Positions 17,716 through 26,190 of a stretch of 64,000 bases of DNA are shown here, one piece after another (the stretch's first letter is position 1; each line of letters opens with the position of its first letter). Under the pieces are notes generated by a model. That model was not told the DNA's origin and did not search any database. It saw nothing but the letters and a program-made list of their open reading frames with translations. The DNA is taken from NCBI RefSeq assembly GCF_003515065.1, contig NZ_QXGH01000020.1, positions 102,911 to 166,910 of the forward strand, read 5' to 3'. Source of the DNA: Nocardioides immobilis. Its GTDB lineage: Bacteria; Actinomycetota; Actinomycetes; Propionibacteriales; Nocardioidaceae. The translations under genes and the position numbers were made by a program.

Positions 17716-18360
17716 GTGACCTCGTCGACGACCTCCCGCGTGCCGCAGGAGGAGCGCACCCGCGCGATGCGGGCGCGGCTGCTGGAGGCGACCGTCGAGC
17801 TGCTGGTCGAGAACGGCTTCAGCGGTACGACGACCACGCTCGTCTCGGAGCGTGCCGGCGTCAGCCGCGGCGCCCAGCTGCACCACTTCCCGACGAAGAA
17901 CGACCTCGTCGTCGCGGCGGTGACCCATCTGACGGAGCGCCGGGGTGAGGAGCTCGAGGCCGCAGCCGCGCAGCTGCCGGCCGGCAAGCACCGCACCCGT
18001 GCGGTGATCCAGATGCTCGGCGACCACTTCGCGGGGCCGGTGTTCACCGCCGCGCTCGAGCTCTGGGTGGCCGCGCGCACCGACAAGGCGCTGCTGGAGG
18101 CGGTGGCCCCGCTCGAGCAGGTCGTCGGTCGCGAGACGCACAAGATGACGGTCCAGCTGCTGGGTGCCGACGAGTCCCAGCCCGGCGTACGCGAGCTGAT
18201 CCAGGCCACCCTCGACCTGGTGCGCGGCCTCGGCCTGGCCAGCACCCTCGGCGACGACACCCGACGGCGTCGCCGGATCCTCGACCAGTGGGCGCGCACC
18301 CTCGATGGCGCCCTAGTCCCGACCAGCACGACCGACGAAACGGATGGAGACCACCAGTGA
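17716..18360 (+). CDS. TetR-family regulator of the acyl-CoA / AtuA operon
   Basis: 214 residues from the GTG of VTSSTTSRVPQEERT. The N-terminal HTH reads LLEATVELLVENGFSGTTTTLVSERAGVSRGAQLHHFPTKNDL split over helices 1-4; the recognition helix is SRGAQLHHF. In-frame TTG and GTG codons upstream lie inside or next to the operator and are not preferred. It is the first gene of the operon, overlapping the next by GTGA, and sits directly behind its likely operator. The ligand is probably an acyl-CoA intermediate of the pathway, as with other TetR regulators of acyl-CoA operons. Confidence 0.85.
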   Translation: MTSSTTSRVPQEERTRAMRARLLEATVELLVENGFSGTTTTLVSERAGVSRGAQLHHFPTKNDLVVAAVTHLTERRGEELEAAAAQLPAGKHRTRAVIQMLGDHFAGPVFTAALELWVAARTDKALLEAVAPLEQVVGRETHKMTVQLLGADESQPGVRELIQATLDLVRGLGLASTLGDDTRRRRRILDQWARTLDGALVPTSTTDETDGDHQ

Positions 18361-19184
18361 GCGTGTTCGACGACGTCCTCGCCGACCTCACCGCGGAGGG
18401 CGACCAGCTCCGTGCTGCTGTCGCCGGCCTCGATGACAGCGACAAGGGCGGCTGGGCCACACCGGTCCCCGCCGAGGGCTGGACCATCGCCACGACGGTG
18501 GCCCACCTGCTCTGGACCGACGAGGTCGCCGTCCTCGCGACCAATGCCCACACCCCCGAGGGCAAGGAGTCGTGGGACGCGGTCGTGCTGCAGGCGATCG
18601 AAGATCCCACCGGGTTCGTCGACGCGGCCGCCCACGCCCTCGCCCGGCTCGAGCCAGCCGACCTGCTGGCCCGCTGGGACGCCGGCCGGACGGCACTCGC
18701 CGAGGCGCTCCGCGCCCTGCCCGACGGCCAGAAGATGCCGTGGTTCGGCCCGCCGATGTCGCCGACCTCGATGGCGACGGCGCGGTTCATGGAGACCTGG
18801 GCGCACGCGCTCGACGTCTACGACGCGCTGGTCTCCACCGGCTCGATGAGCGGGAGGCCTGCCGTCACCGACCGGATCAGGCAGGTCGCCCACCTCGGCG
18901 TCCGCACCCGCAACTACTCCTTCGCGCAGCACCAGCTGGAACCACCGGCCGAGGAGTTCCGGATCGCGCTGAAGGCGCCGAGTGGCGAGCTCTGGGTCTG
19001 GGGGCCTGAGGACGCCGCTCAGAGCGTGGCGGGGTCGGCGTACGACTTCTGCCAGCTGGTCACCCAGCGGATCCACCGCGACGACACGGACCTGGTCGCG
19101 GTCGGCGCAGACGCGGAGAAGTGGCTGACCATCGCGCAGGCGTTCGCCGGTCCTGCGGGTGGCGGCCGGGAGGTGAAGGCATGA
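18357..19184 (+). CDS. TIGR03084-family protein (DinB/mycothiol-dependent maleylpyruvate isomerase-like fold)
   Basis: 275 residues, GTG start overlapping the tetR stop, ATGA overlap with atuA. Early motif GWTIATTVAHLLWTDEVA is typical of the four-helix metal-binding DinB/MDMPI fold, and MATARFMETWAHALDVYDAL follows. TIGR03084 proteins usually sit in acyl-CoA degradation clusters; their reaction is not established. A mycothiol- or metal-dependent step on a pathway intermediate is a guess. Confidence 0.8.
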   Translation: MSVFDDVLADLTAEGDQLRAAVAGLDDSDKGGWATPVPAEGWTIATTVAHLLWTDEVAVLATNAHTPEGKESWDAVVLQAIEDPTGFVDAAAHALARLEPADLLARWDAGRTALAEALRALPDGQKMPWFGPPMSPTSMATARFMETWAHALDVYDALVSTGSMSGRPAVTDRIRQVAHLGVRTRNYSFAQHQLEPPAEEFRIALKAPSGELWVWGPEDAAQSVAGSAYDFCQLVTQRIHRDDTDLVAVGADAEKWLTIAQAFAGPAGGGREVKA

Positions 19185-20953
19185 GCGCGATCCGGATCGG
19201 CAACTGCTCCGGCTTCTACGGCGACCGCCTCTCGGCGTTCCGCGAGATGCTCGAGGGCGGGCCGCTCGACTACCTGACCGGTGACTACCTCGCCGAGCTG
19301 ACCATGCTCATCCTCGGCAAGGACACCTTCAAGGACCCGAGCCTCGGCTACGCCCGCACCTTCGTGAAGCAGGCCGAGGACGCCCTCGGCCTCGCGCTCG
19401 AGCAGGGCGTCAAGGTCGTCGTCAACGCCGGTGGCGTCAACCCGCGCGGCCTCGCGGACAAGCTGCGCGAGGTGGCGACCGGCCTCGGCCTCGACCCGAG
19501 GATCGCGCACGTCGAGGGCGACGACATCCGCGACCAGGTGGCCGACCTCGGCCTCCTGCACGACACCTACGGAAACCCGCTGACGGCCAACGCCTACCTC
19601 GGCGCCTTCGGCATTGCCTCGGCGCTCACCCACGGCGCCGACGTCGTCGTCACTGGGCGGGTCACCGACGCCTCCGTCGTCGTCGGGCCGGCGATCGCCC
19701 ACTTCGGCTGGACGCCCGATTCGTACGACGCGCTCGCGGGTGCTGTCGTCGCCGGGCACATCATCGAGTGCGGCACCCAGGCGACCGGCGGCAACTTCAG
19801 CGGCTTCCTCGACCTGGTCTCGACAAGCTCGACCGGCGAGAAGCGGCCGATCACGGAGGCGGGACCGCTCGGCTTCCCGATCGCGGAGCTGGCCGAGGAC
19901 GGCTCGATGATGATCACCAAGCACGACGGCACCGGCGGGGCGGTCACGGTCGACACCGTCACCGCGCAGCTCGTCTACGAGATCCAGACGACCAAGTACC
20001 TCAATCCCGACGTCACCGTCGACCTCACCTCGCTGCGGCTGGAGCAGGTCGGCGACGACCGGGTCGCGGTCACCGGCATCTCCGGCTCGGCGCCGCCGGA
20101 GCAGCTCAAGGCGTGCCTCAACTACTTCGCCGGGTTCCGGAACTCCGCCGAGTTCGTGGTCACCGGCCTCGACTGCGAGCCCAAGGTCGAGTGGGTCAAG
20201 GCCCAGGTCGAGGCCGCGCTCGGCGACGACCGACCCGCCAAGGTGGTGTGGTCCGGCATCGGACCGGTGCAGAAGGACGCCGAGACCGAGGAGGGCGCCT
20301 CGCTGCTGCTCCGGGTCACCGCGTTCGACCCGAGCGCCGACAAGGTCGGCAAGGCGCTCACCGCCCCGATCATCGAGCTCGCGCTGGGCTCCTACCCGGG
20401 CTTCAGCGTCACCCGGATGCCCGGCCCGGGCACGGCGTACGGCGTCTACCGGCCGGCGTACATCTCCCGCAGCGTCGTCCAGCACACCGTCGTCCACCAC
20501 GACGGCAGCACCGAGGTGATCGACGACCCGGAGACCGCCGACGTCCCGGTCGACCCGCAGGAGGGCCAGCGCCCGTCGCCGTACCCCGCGCCGATGGACA
20601 CGCTCACCCGTCGGATCCCGCTGGGCACCTTCGTGCACGGCCGCTCCGGCGACAAGGGCGGAGACGCCAACATCGGGCTCTGGGTCAAGAACGACGGCCA
20701 CCCCAAGTACGCCGAGCGGGTGACCTGGCTGACCAAGTTCATGTCGCGCCGGCGGGTGCGCGAGCTGATCCCCGAGGCCGCCGACCTCGACATCGAGGTC
20801 TACGTGCTGCCCAACCTCGGCGGCGTCAACGTCCTGATCCACGGCCTGCTCGACGAGGGCGTGGCCGCCACCGCCCGCTTCGACCCCCAGGCCAAGGGCC
20901 TCGCGGAGTGGATCCGCTCTCGTCTCGTCAACATCGAAGGGAACGTTCTTTAG
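19181..20953 (+). CDS. atuA: AtuA-family protein (DUF1446, acyclic terpene utilisation)
   Basis: 590 residues. The N-terminal 450 residues are the DUF1446 domain (IRIGNCSGFYGDRLSAF, VVVNAGGVNPRGLADKL, VVTGRVTDASVVVGPAI, ITKHDGTGGAVTVDTVTAQLVYEI). The C-terminal part, with HGRSGDKGGDANIGLWV, is the AtuA-associated C-terminal domain fused in one chain. AtuA is needed for citronellol/geraniol catabolism in Pseudomonas, but its reaction is unknown. An extra VSTSSTGEKR stretch encoded by a short dispersed repeat (19819-19831) interrupts an otherwise conserved segment. Confidence 0.88.
   Translation: MSAIRIGNCSGFYGDRLSAFREMLEGGPLDYLTGDYLAELTMLILGKDTFKDPSLGYARTFVKQAEDALGLALEQGVKVVVNAGGVNPRGLADKLREVATGLGLDPRIAHVEGDDIRDQVADLGLLHDTYGNPLTANAYLGAFGIASALTHGADVVVTGRVTDASVVVGPAIAHFGWTPDSYDALAGAVVAGHIIECGTQATGGNFSGFLDLVSTSSTGEKRPITEAGPLGFPIAELAEDGSMMITKHDGTGGAVTVDTVTAQLVYEIQTTKYLNPDVTVDLTSLRLEQVGDDRVAVTGISGSAPPEQLKACLNYFAGFRNSAEFVVTGLDCEPKVEWVKAQVEAALGDDRPAKVVWSGIGPVQKDAETEEGASLLLRVTAFDPSADKVGKALTAPIIELALGSYPGFSVTRMPGPGTAYGVYRPAYISRSVVQHTVVHHDGSTEVIDDPETADVPVDPQEGQRPSPYPAPMDTLTRRIPLGTFVHGRSGDKGGDANIGLWVKNDGHPKYAERVTWLTKFMSRRRVRELIPEAADLDIEVYVLPNLGGVNVLIHGLLDEGVAATARFDPQAKGLAEWIRSRLVNIEGNVL
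19819..19831. repeat. Short repeat CTCGACAAGCTCG, copy 2
   Basis: Identical to the 13-mer at 7740-7752. It lies in frame inside atuA and encodes part of VSTSST at a position where related proteins, as I recall them, go straight from GFLDL to the GPLGFPIAE segment. This suggests an insertion tolerated by the protein. Confidence 0.45.
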
Positions 20954-22108
20954 ATGACCACGTTCAACTACGGCTTCACCGACGAGCAGGTCGCCCTCAA
21001 GGAGTCGGCGCTCGAGTTCACCCGGCGCGAGGTGACGCCCTACCTCGACCAGTGGGAGAAGGACGGCGAGATCCCGCGCGAGTTCCAGAAGAAGCTCGCC
21101 CACGCCGGCTTCCTCGGCGTCGGCGTCCCCGAGGAGGTCGGCGGCGACGGCGGGACCCTCATCGACGCCTGCGCCATGCAGGAGGGCTTCATGGAGGGCG
21201 GCTGGTCCGGGGGCCTGATGGCGTCGGCGTTCACCCACGGCATCGGCATCCCGCACATCATCCAGAACGGCTCGCAGGAGCTGATCGACACCTACGTGCG
21301 GCCGGTGCTGAGCGGCGACATGATCGGGTCGCTGGCCGTCACCGAGCCGGGCGCCGGTTCCGACGTCGCCAACATCGCGACCAAGGCGGTGCGCGACGGC
21401 GACCACTACGTGATCAACGGCGCCAAGACGTTCATCACGTCGAGCGTGCGCGGCGACTTCGTCACCACGGCGGTCCGCACCGGAGAGGCCGGCGCGCACG
21501 GCATCTCGCTGATCGTCGTACCGAAGGGGACGCCCGGGTTCACCGTCTCCCGCAAGCTCGACAAGATGGGGTGGCTGGCGTCCGACACCGGCGAGCTGTC
21601 CTACGAGGACGTGCGGGTCCCGGTCGGCAACCTGGTCGGCCAGGAGAACCACGGCTTCTACTACATCGCCCAGAACTTCGTCTCCGAGCGGATCTGGCTG
21701 GCGCTGATGGGCTACGGCCACGCGCTGCGCTGCCTCAACCTGGCCGCGGACTACTGCCGCACCCGCGACACCTTCGGCAAGCCGTTGGTCGCCAACCAGG
21801 TGGTGCGCGCCAAGCTCACCGAGATGCACCGCCAGGTGGCGGTCGCCCGCAGCTACACGCTCGAGGTCGCGAACCGGTACGACGCCGGCGAGGACTGCAT
21901 CGCCGAGGCCTGCCTGGCCAAGCAGACCGCCGTCGACACGGCGGTCTGGGTCGCCGACCAGGCCGTGCAGCTGCACGGCGGCATGGGCTACATGCGCGAG
22001 TCCGAGGTCGAGCGCCACTACCGCGACGTCCGCCTGCTGCCGATCGGCGGTGGCGCCACCGAGGTGCTCACCGACCTGGCCGCCCGACTGCTGGGGTACT
22101 CGAAATGA
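20954..22108 (+). CDS. Acyl-CoA dehydrogenase (first of operon)
   Basis: 384-residue FAD flavoenzyme with the family signatures AVTEPGAGSDVANI and YVINGAKTFITSSVRGDF, and the C-terminal helix region QLHGGMGYMRESEVERHYRDVRL. It introduces the alpha-beta double bond in an acyl-CoA; beside AtuA and an acyl-CoA carboxylase a citronellyl-CoA dehydrogenase-like (AtuD) or short branched-chain substrate fits. It starts at the base after the atuA stop. Substrate not decidable. Confidence 0.9.
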   Translation: MTTFNYGFTDEQVALKESALEFTRREVTPYLDQWEKDGEIPREFQKKLAHAGFLGVGVPEEVGGDGGTLIDACAMQEGFMEGGWSGGLMASAFTHGIGIPHIIQNGSQELIDTYVRPVLSGDMIGSLAVTEPGAGSDVANIATKAVRDGDHYVINGAKTFITSSVRGDFVTTAVRTGEAGAHGISLIVVPKGTPGFTVSRKLDKMGWLASDTGELSYEDVRVPVGNLVGQENHGFYYIAQNFVSERIWLALMGYGHALRCLNLAADYCRTRDTFGKPLVANQVVRAKLTEMHRQVAVARSYTLEVANRYDAGEDCIAEACLAKQTAVDTAVWVADQAVQLHGGMGYMRESEVERHYRDVRLLPIGGGATEVLTDLAARLLGYSK

Positions 22109-22118
22109 GGGCGCGCTG

Positions 22119-22580
22119 ATGAGCGGGCTCAGCCGTGAGGTGACGCTGACGATCGCGGCGTCGCCCGAGAAGGTCTGGGACCTGGTCAGCGACGTCACCC
22201 GGATCGGTGAGTTCTCGCCCGAGACCTTCGAGGCGCGGTGGACGCACGGCGCCACTGGGCCGGCGGTAGGCGCCCGCTTCAAGGGTCACGTCAAGCGCAA
22301 CGGCGTCGGCCCGACGTACTGGTCGCCCTGCACGGTGACGAAGTGCGTCGAGTACGAGGTGTTCGAGTTCGCGGTCGGTCTCGACGGCAGCGCGTGGACC
22401 AACTGGGGCTACCTGCTCGAGCCCGACGGTGATGGCACGCGCGTGACGGAGTACTTCCGGCTCGAGCCGAAGTGGTTCCTGCGCGGCTACTGGATGGCCA
22501 TGGGGCGGCTCCGCGGCCGCACCAACGAGCGCGGCATGCGGACGACGTTGGAGAGGATGAAGAGGGTGCTGGAGTCATGA
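22119..22580 (+). CDS. SRPBCC-family (START-like) protein
   Basis: 153 residues. SREVTLTIAASPEKVWDLVSDVTRIGEFSPE is the classical opening of polyketide-cyclase/SRPBCC folds, which bind hydrophobic ligands in a deep cavity. No catalytic residue can be named. ATGA overlap with the carboxyltransferase gene shows translational coupling, so it probably binds or chaperones a hydrophobic intermediate of the pathway. Confidence 0.8.
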   Translation: MSGLSREVTLTIAASPEKVWDLVSDVTRIGEFSPETFEARWTHGATGPAVGARFKGHVKRNGVGPTYWSPCTVTKCVEYEVFEFAVGLDGSAWTNWGYLLEPDGDGTRVTEYFRLEPKWFLRGYWMAMGRLRGRTNERGMRTTLERMKRVLES

Positions 22581-24169
22581 CCGCGGAGACAATCGAGGAG
22601 ACCCGACGCGAGGCGATGCTCGAGAAGATCGAGTCACTGCACGCCGAGCAGACCAAGGCCGTCGAGGCCGGCGGGAAGTACATCGCCCGCCACAAGGAGC
22701 GGGGGAAGCTGCTGGCTCGCGAGCGGATCGAGCTGCTCATCGACGAGGGCTCGGCGTTCCTGGAGCTGATGCCGCTGGCCGGCTGGGGCAGTGACTTCGC
22801 GGTCGGCGCCAGCATGGTCACCGGCATCGGCGTCGTCGAGGGCGTCGAGTGCATGATCGTCGCCAGCGACCCCACGGTGAAGGGCGGCGCCCTCAACCCG
22901 TGGTCGCTGCGGAAGTCGTTCCGGGCCGCCGAGATCGCCGAGAAGAACTTCCTCCCGTCGATCAACCTCACCGAGTCCGGCGGTGCGGACCTGCCGACGC
23001 AGAAGGACATCTTCATCCCGGGCGGCCGCGGCTTCCGGGACCTCACCCGGGCCTCGGCCCGCAAGCAGCCGACCATCTCGGTCGTGTTCGGCAACTCGAC
23101 CGCCGGTGGCGCCTACGTCCCCGGCATGAGCGATTACGTGATCATGGTCAAGGAGCGGGCGAAGGTGTTCCTCGCCGGCCCGCCGCTGGTCAAGATGGCG
23201 ACCGGTGAGGAGACCGACGACGAGTCGCTCGGCGGCGCCGAGATGCACTCGCGGATCTCCGGCTCGTCGGACTTCCTGGCGCTCGACGAGCACGACGCCA
23301 TCCTGCAGGCCCGTCGGGTCGTAGCCCGCCTCAACTGGCGCAAGCAGGGCACCAGCCCCGACCCGACGTCGTACGAAGAGCCGGACCTCGACCCCGAGGA
23401 GCTGCTCGACCTCATCCCGACCGACCTGAAGGAGCCGTTCGACCCGCGCGAGGCGATCCTGCGGATCGTCGACGGCACCGGCCCGAACAACGCGGTCGCG
23501 TTCGACGAGTTCAAGCCGCTCTACGGCTCCTCGTTGTGCGTCGGCTGGGCGACCCTGCACGGCCGCGAGATCGGCATCCTCGCCAACGCGCGCGGCGTGC
23601 TGATGTCGGAGGAGGCGCAGAAGGCGGCGCAGTTCATCCAGCTGGCCAACCAGAAGGACACACCGCTGCTGTTCCTGCACAACACCACCGGCTACATGGT
23701 CGGCACGGAGTACGAGCAGGGCGGCATCATCAAGCACGGCGCACTGATGATCAACGCGGTCTCCAACTCCAAGGTGCCGCACCTGACTGTGATCATGGGG
23801 GCGTCGTACGGCGCCGGCAACTACGGCATGAACGGCCGCGCCTACGACCCGCGGTTCCTCTTCACCTGGCCGTCGGCGAAGTCCGCGGTCATGGGGCCGC
23901 AGCAGCTCGCCGGCGTCCTCGAGATCGTCGCGCGCGAGTCCGCGGAGAAGAAGGGCGAGGTCTTCGACGCCGAGGGCTTCAAGGGCATCAAGGACATGGT
24001 CGAGGGGATGATCGAGGAGCAGTCCCTGCCCTACTTCCTCTCCGGCATGGTCTACGACGACGGCGTCATCGACCCGCGGGACACCCGCACCGTCCTGGGC
24101 ATCTGCCTGTCCGTCATCGACAACCAGCCGATCGAAGGCGCCATGAACTTCGGCGTCTTCCGGATGTGA
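22577..24169 (+). CDS. Acyl-CoA carboxylase carboxyltransferase (beta) subunit
   Basis: 530-residue crotonase-like carboxyltransferase: N-terminal half with GARERIELLIDEG-type motif (LLARERIELLIDEGSAF), oxyanion region FGNSTAGGAYVPGMSD, C-terminal half with FLHNTTGYMVGTEYEQ and GASYGAGNYGMNGRAYDPRF. This arrangement fits the methylcrotonyl-/geranyl-CoA carboxylase beta subunits (AtuC-like) better than propionyl-CoA carboxylase. The biotin-bearing partner is the next gene. Confidence 0.88.
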   Translation: MTAETIEETRREAMLEKIESLHAEQTKAVEAGGKYIARHKERGKLLARERIELLIDEGSAFLELMPLAGWGSDFAVGASMVTGIGVVEGVECMIVASDPTVKGGALNPWSLRKSFRAAEIAEKNFLPSINLTESGGADLPTQKDIFIPGGRGFRDLTRASARKQPTISVVFGNSTAGGAYVPGMSDYVIMVKERAKVFLAGPPLVKMATGEETDDESLGGAEMHSRISGSSDFLALDEHDAILQARRVVARLNWRKQGTSPDPTSYEEPDLDPEELLDLIPTDLKEPFDPREAILRIVDGTGPNNAVAFDEFKPLYGSSLCVGWATLHGREIGILANARGVLMSEEAQKAAQFIQLANQKDTPLLFLHNTTGYMVGTEYEQGGIIKHGALMINAVSNSKVPHLTVIMGASYGAGNYGMNGRAYDPRFLFTWPSAKSAVMGPQQLAGVLEIVARESAEKKGEVFDAEGFKGIKDMVEGMIEEQSLPYFLSGMVYDDGVIDPRDTRTVLGICLSVIDNQPIEGAMNFGVFRM

Positions 24170-24177
24170 GGGCCACC

Positions 24178-26190
24178 GTGATCACAAGACTTCTGGTCGC
24201 CAACCGTGGCGAGATCGCCCGGCGGGTCTTCCGCACCTGCCGCGAGCTCGGCATCGAGACCGTCGCCGTCCACTCCGACGCGGACGCCGGCATGCGGTTC
24301 GTGGCCGACGCCGACGTCGCCGTACGGCTGCCGGGCAACACCCCCGCCGAGACGTACCTCCGTGGCGACCTGGTCATCGAGGCCGCCAAGAGGAGCGGCG
24401 CGGACGCGATCCACCCCGGCTACGGCTTCCTGTCCGAGAACGCGGCGTTCGCGCAGCAGGTCATCGACGCCGGCCTGACCTGGGTCGGACCGGCGCCCGA
24501 CTCCATCGAGCGGATGGGCTCGAAGATCGAGTCCAAGAAGCTGATGGAGGCCGCGGGCGTGCCGGTCCTCGGCGAGTTCACTCCCGAGACGGCGACGGCC
24601 GACGACCTGCCCCTGCTGGTGAAGGCGTCCGCCGGTGGCGGTGGCCGCGGGATGCGGATCGTCCGCGAGCTCGACGAGCTCGCCCGCGAGATCGCGAAGG
24701 CGCAGTCCGAGGCGGCGTCGGCGTTCGGCGACGGCACGGTCTTCGTCGAGCCCTACATCCAGTCCGGCCGCCACATCGAGGTCCAGGTGCTCGGCACCCC
24801 CGCCGAGTCGGGCGGCGCGATCGTCCTCGGCGAGCGCGACTGCTCGGTGCAGCGGCGGCACCAGAAGGTGATCGAGGAGGCGCCCGCCCCGGCGCTCCCC
24901 GACGCGACCCGCAAGGCGCTGCACGAGGCGGCCAAGGCGGCGGCCGACGCGATCGACTACCGGGGTGCCGGCACCGTCGAGTTCCTGTACGACGTCGCCA
25001 AGGACCGCTTCTACTTCCTGGAGATGAACACCCGCCTCCAGGTGGAGCACCCGGTCACCGAGGCGGTCTACGGCGTCGACCTGGTCGCGCTCCAGATCGC
25101 CGTCGCCGAGGGGCGCTCGCTGACGGACCTCGAGGTCGCGTCGCCGAGGGGGCACGCCATCGAGGTCCGGCTCTACGCCGAGGACCCCACCGCCGGCTAC
25201 CAGCCGCAGTCGGGCACGCTCACCCGCTTCGAGGTGCCGGGAGTCATCGGAGAATTCGAGGCTCCCTTCCCCGGCCGATCCGGCATCCGGCTCGACTCGG
25301 GCGTCGGCTCCGGCGACGCGATCGGCACGTTCTACGACGCGATGATCGCCAAGGTCATCGTCTGGGCACCGTCGCGCGACCAGGCGCTCCGGCAGCTCGC
25401 GGGCGCCCTGGCCCGGGCCGAGATCCACGGCCTGCGCACCAACCGCGACCTGCTGGTCAACCTGCTCCGCGATCCCGTCGTGGTCGACGCGCAGATGGAC
25501 ACTACCTGGCTCGACGGTGCCGATCTCTCGGTGCTGGGCGCGGCTCCCGGTGGCGAGCTGACGGTGCCGCTGTCGGGCTTCGCGGCGGCGATCGCGCTGG
25601 CCGAGCGGGCGCGGGTCTCCGCCAAGGTGCAGAGCCGGATCCCGGCGGGCTTCCGCAACGTCGTCGCCCACCCGCAGGAGACCGTGTTCCTGGTCGGCGG
25701 CGCTGAGGGGGAGGAGCTGCCGGTCCGCTGGTACGGCGGCCGCTCGTTCTCGTCCGCTGACCTCGAGGACGTGGTCGTCGTCTCGGCGGGCCAGGACCAG
25801 GTCGTGCTCGAGACCGGTGGCGTCCGCCGTACGTTCGTCGTGCGGGTCACCGGCGACGCCGGCCAGGAGGCGGTCGACGTCGAGTCGCCGCTCGGCCACG
25901 TGGCGCTGCGGCGCAAGCCTCGCTTCGTCGACCCGGCCAGCCAGGTCGCAGCAGGTTCGCTGCTCGCACCGATGCCCGGTGCCGTGGTGGCGATCCACGC
26001 CCGCGTCGGCGACGAGGTCGCCGAGGGCCAGCCCATCCTCGTGATGGAGGCCATGAAGATGCAGCACACCATCGCCGCGCCGTACGCCGGCACAGTCACC
26101 GAGCTCGCCGCCACCGTCGGCCAGCAGGTCGAGGCGGGCACCGTGCTCGCCGTCGTGACGCCCGACTCCGAAGAAGAAGGAACCGACTGA
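24178..26190 (+). CDS. Acyl-CoA carboxylase biotin carboxylase / BCCP (alpha) subunit
   Basis: 670 residues, GTG start (VITRLLVANRGEIARRVFR). Domains: biotin carboxylase N-domain, ATP-grasp with KASAGGGGRGMRIV and FLEMNTRLQVEHPVTE, biotin carboxylase C-domain, a linker, and a C-terminal biotinyl domain with ILVMEAMKMQHTI near residue 620. It carboxylates biotin using ATP and bicarbonate. With the preceding beta subunit it would form a methylcrotonyl- or geranyl-CoA-type carboxylase. TGATG overlap with the next gene. Confidence 0.93.
   Translation: MITRLLVANRGEIARRVFRTCRELGIETVAVHSDADAGMRFVADADVAVRLPGNTPAETYLRGDLVIEAAKRSGADAIHPGYGFLSENAAFAQQVIDAGLTWVGPAPDSIERMGSKIESKKLMEAAGVPVLGEFTPETATADDLPLLVKASAGGGGRGMRIVRELDELAREIAKAQSEAASAFGDGTVFVEPYIQSGRHIEVQVLGTPAESGGAIVLGERDCSVQRRHQKVIEEAPAPALPDATRKALHEAAKAAADAIDYRGAGTVEFLYDVAKDRFYFLEMNTRLQVEHPVTEAVYGVDLVALQIAVAEGRSLTDLEVASPRGHAIEVRLYAEDPTAGYQPQSGTLTRFEVPGVIGEFEAPFPGRSGIRLDSGVGSGDAIGTFYDAMIAKVIVWAPSRDQALRQLAGALARAEIHGLRTNRDLLVNLLRDPVVVDAQMDTTWLDGADLSVLGAAPGGELTVPLSGFAAAIALAERARVSAKVQSRIPAGFRNVVAHPQETVFLVGGAEGEELPVRWYGGRSFSSADLEDVVVVSAGQDQVVLETGGVRRTFVVRVTGDAGQEAVDVESPLGHVALRRKPRFVDPASQVAAGSLLAPMPGAVVAIHARVGDEVAEGQPILVMEAMKMQHTIAAPYAGTVTELAATVGQQVEAGTVLAVVTPDSEEEGTD

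Noticed and set aside
19019..22282. 1087-codon minus-strand frame
   Set aside because: Antisense to atuA and the acyl-CoA dehydrogenase, which have full family signatures; the shadow has biased composition only.
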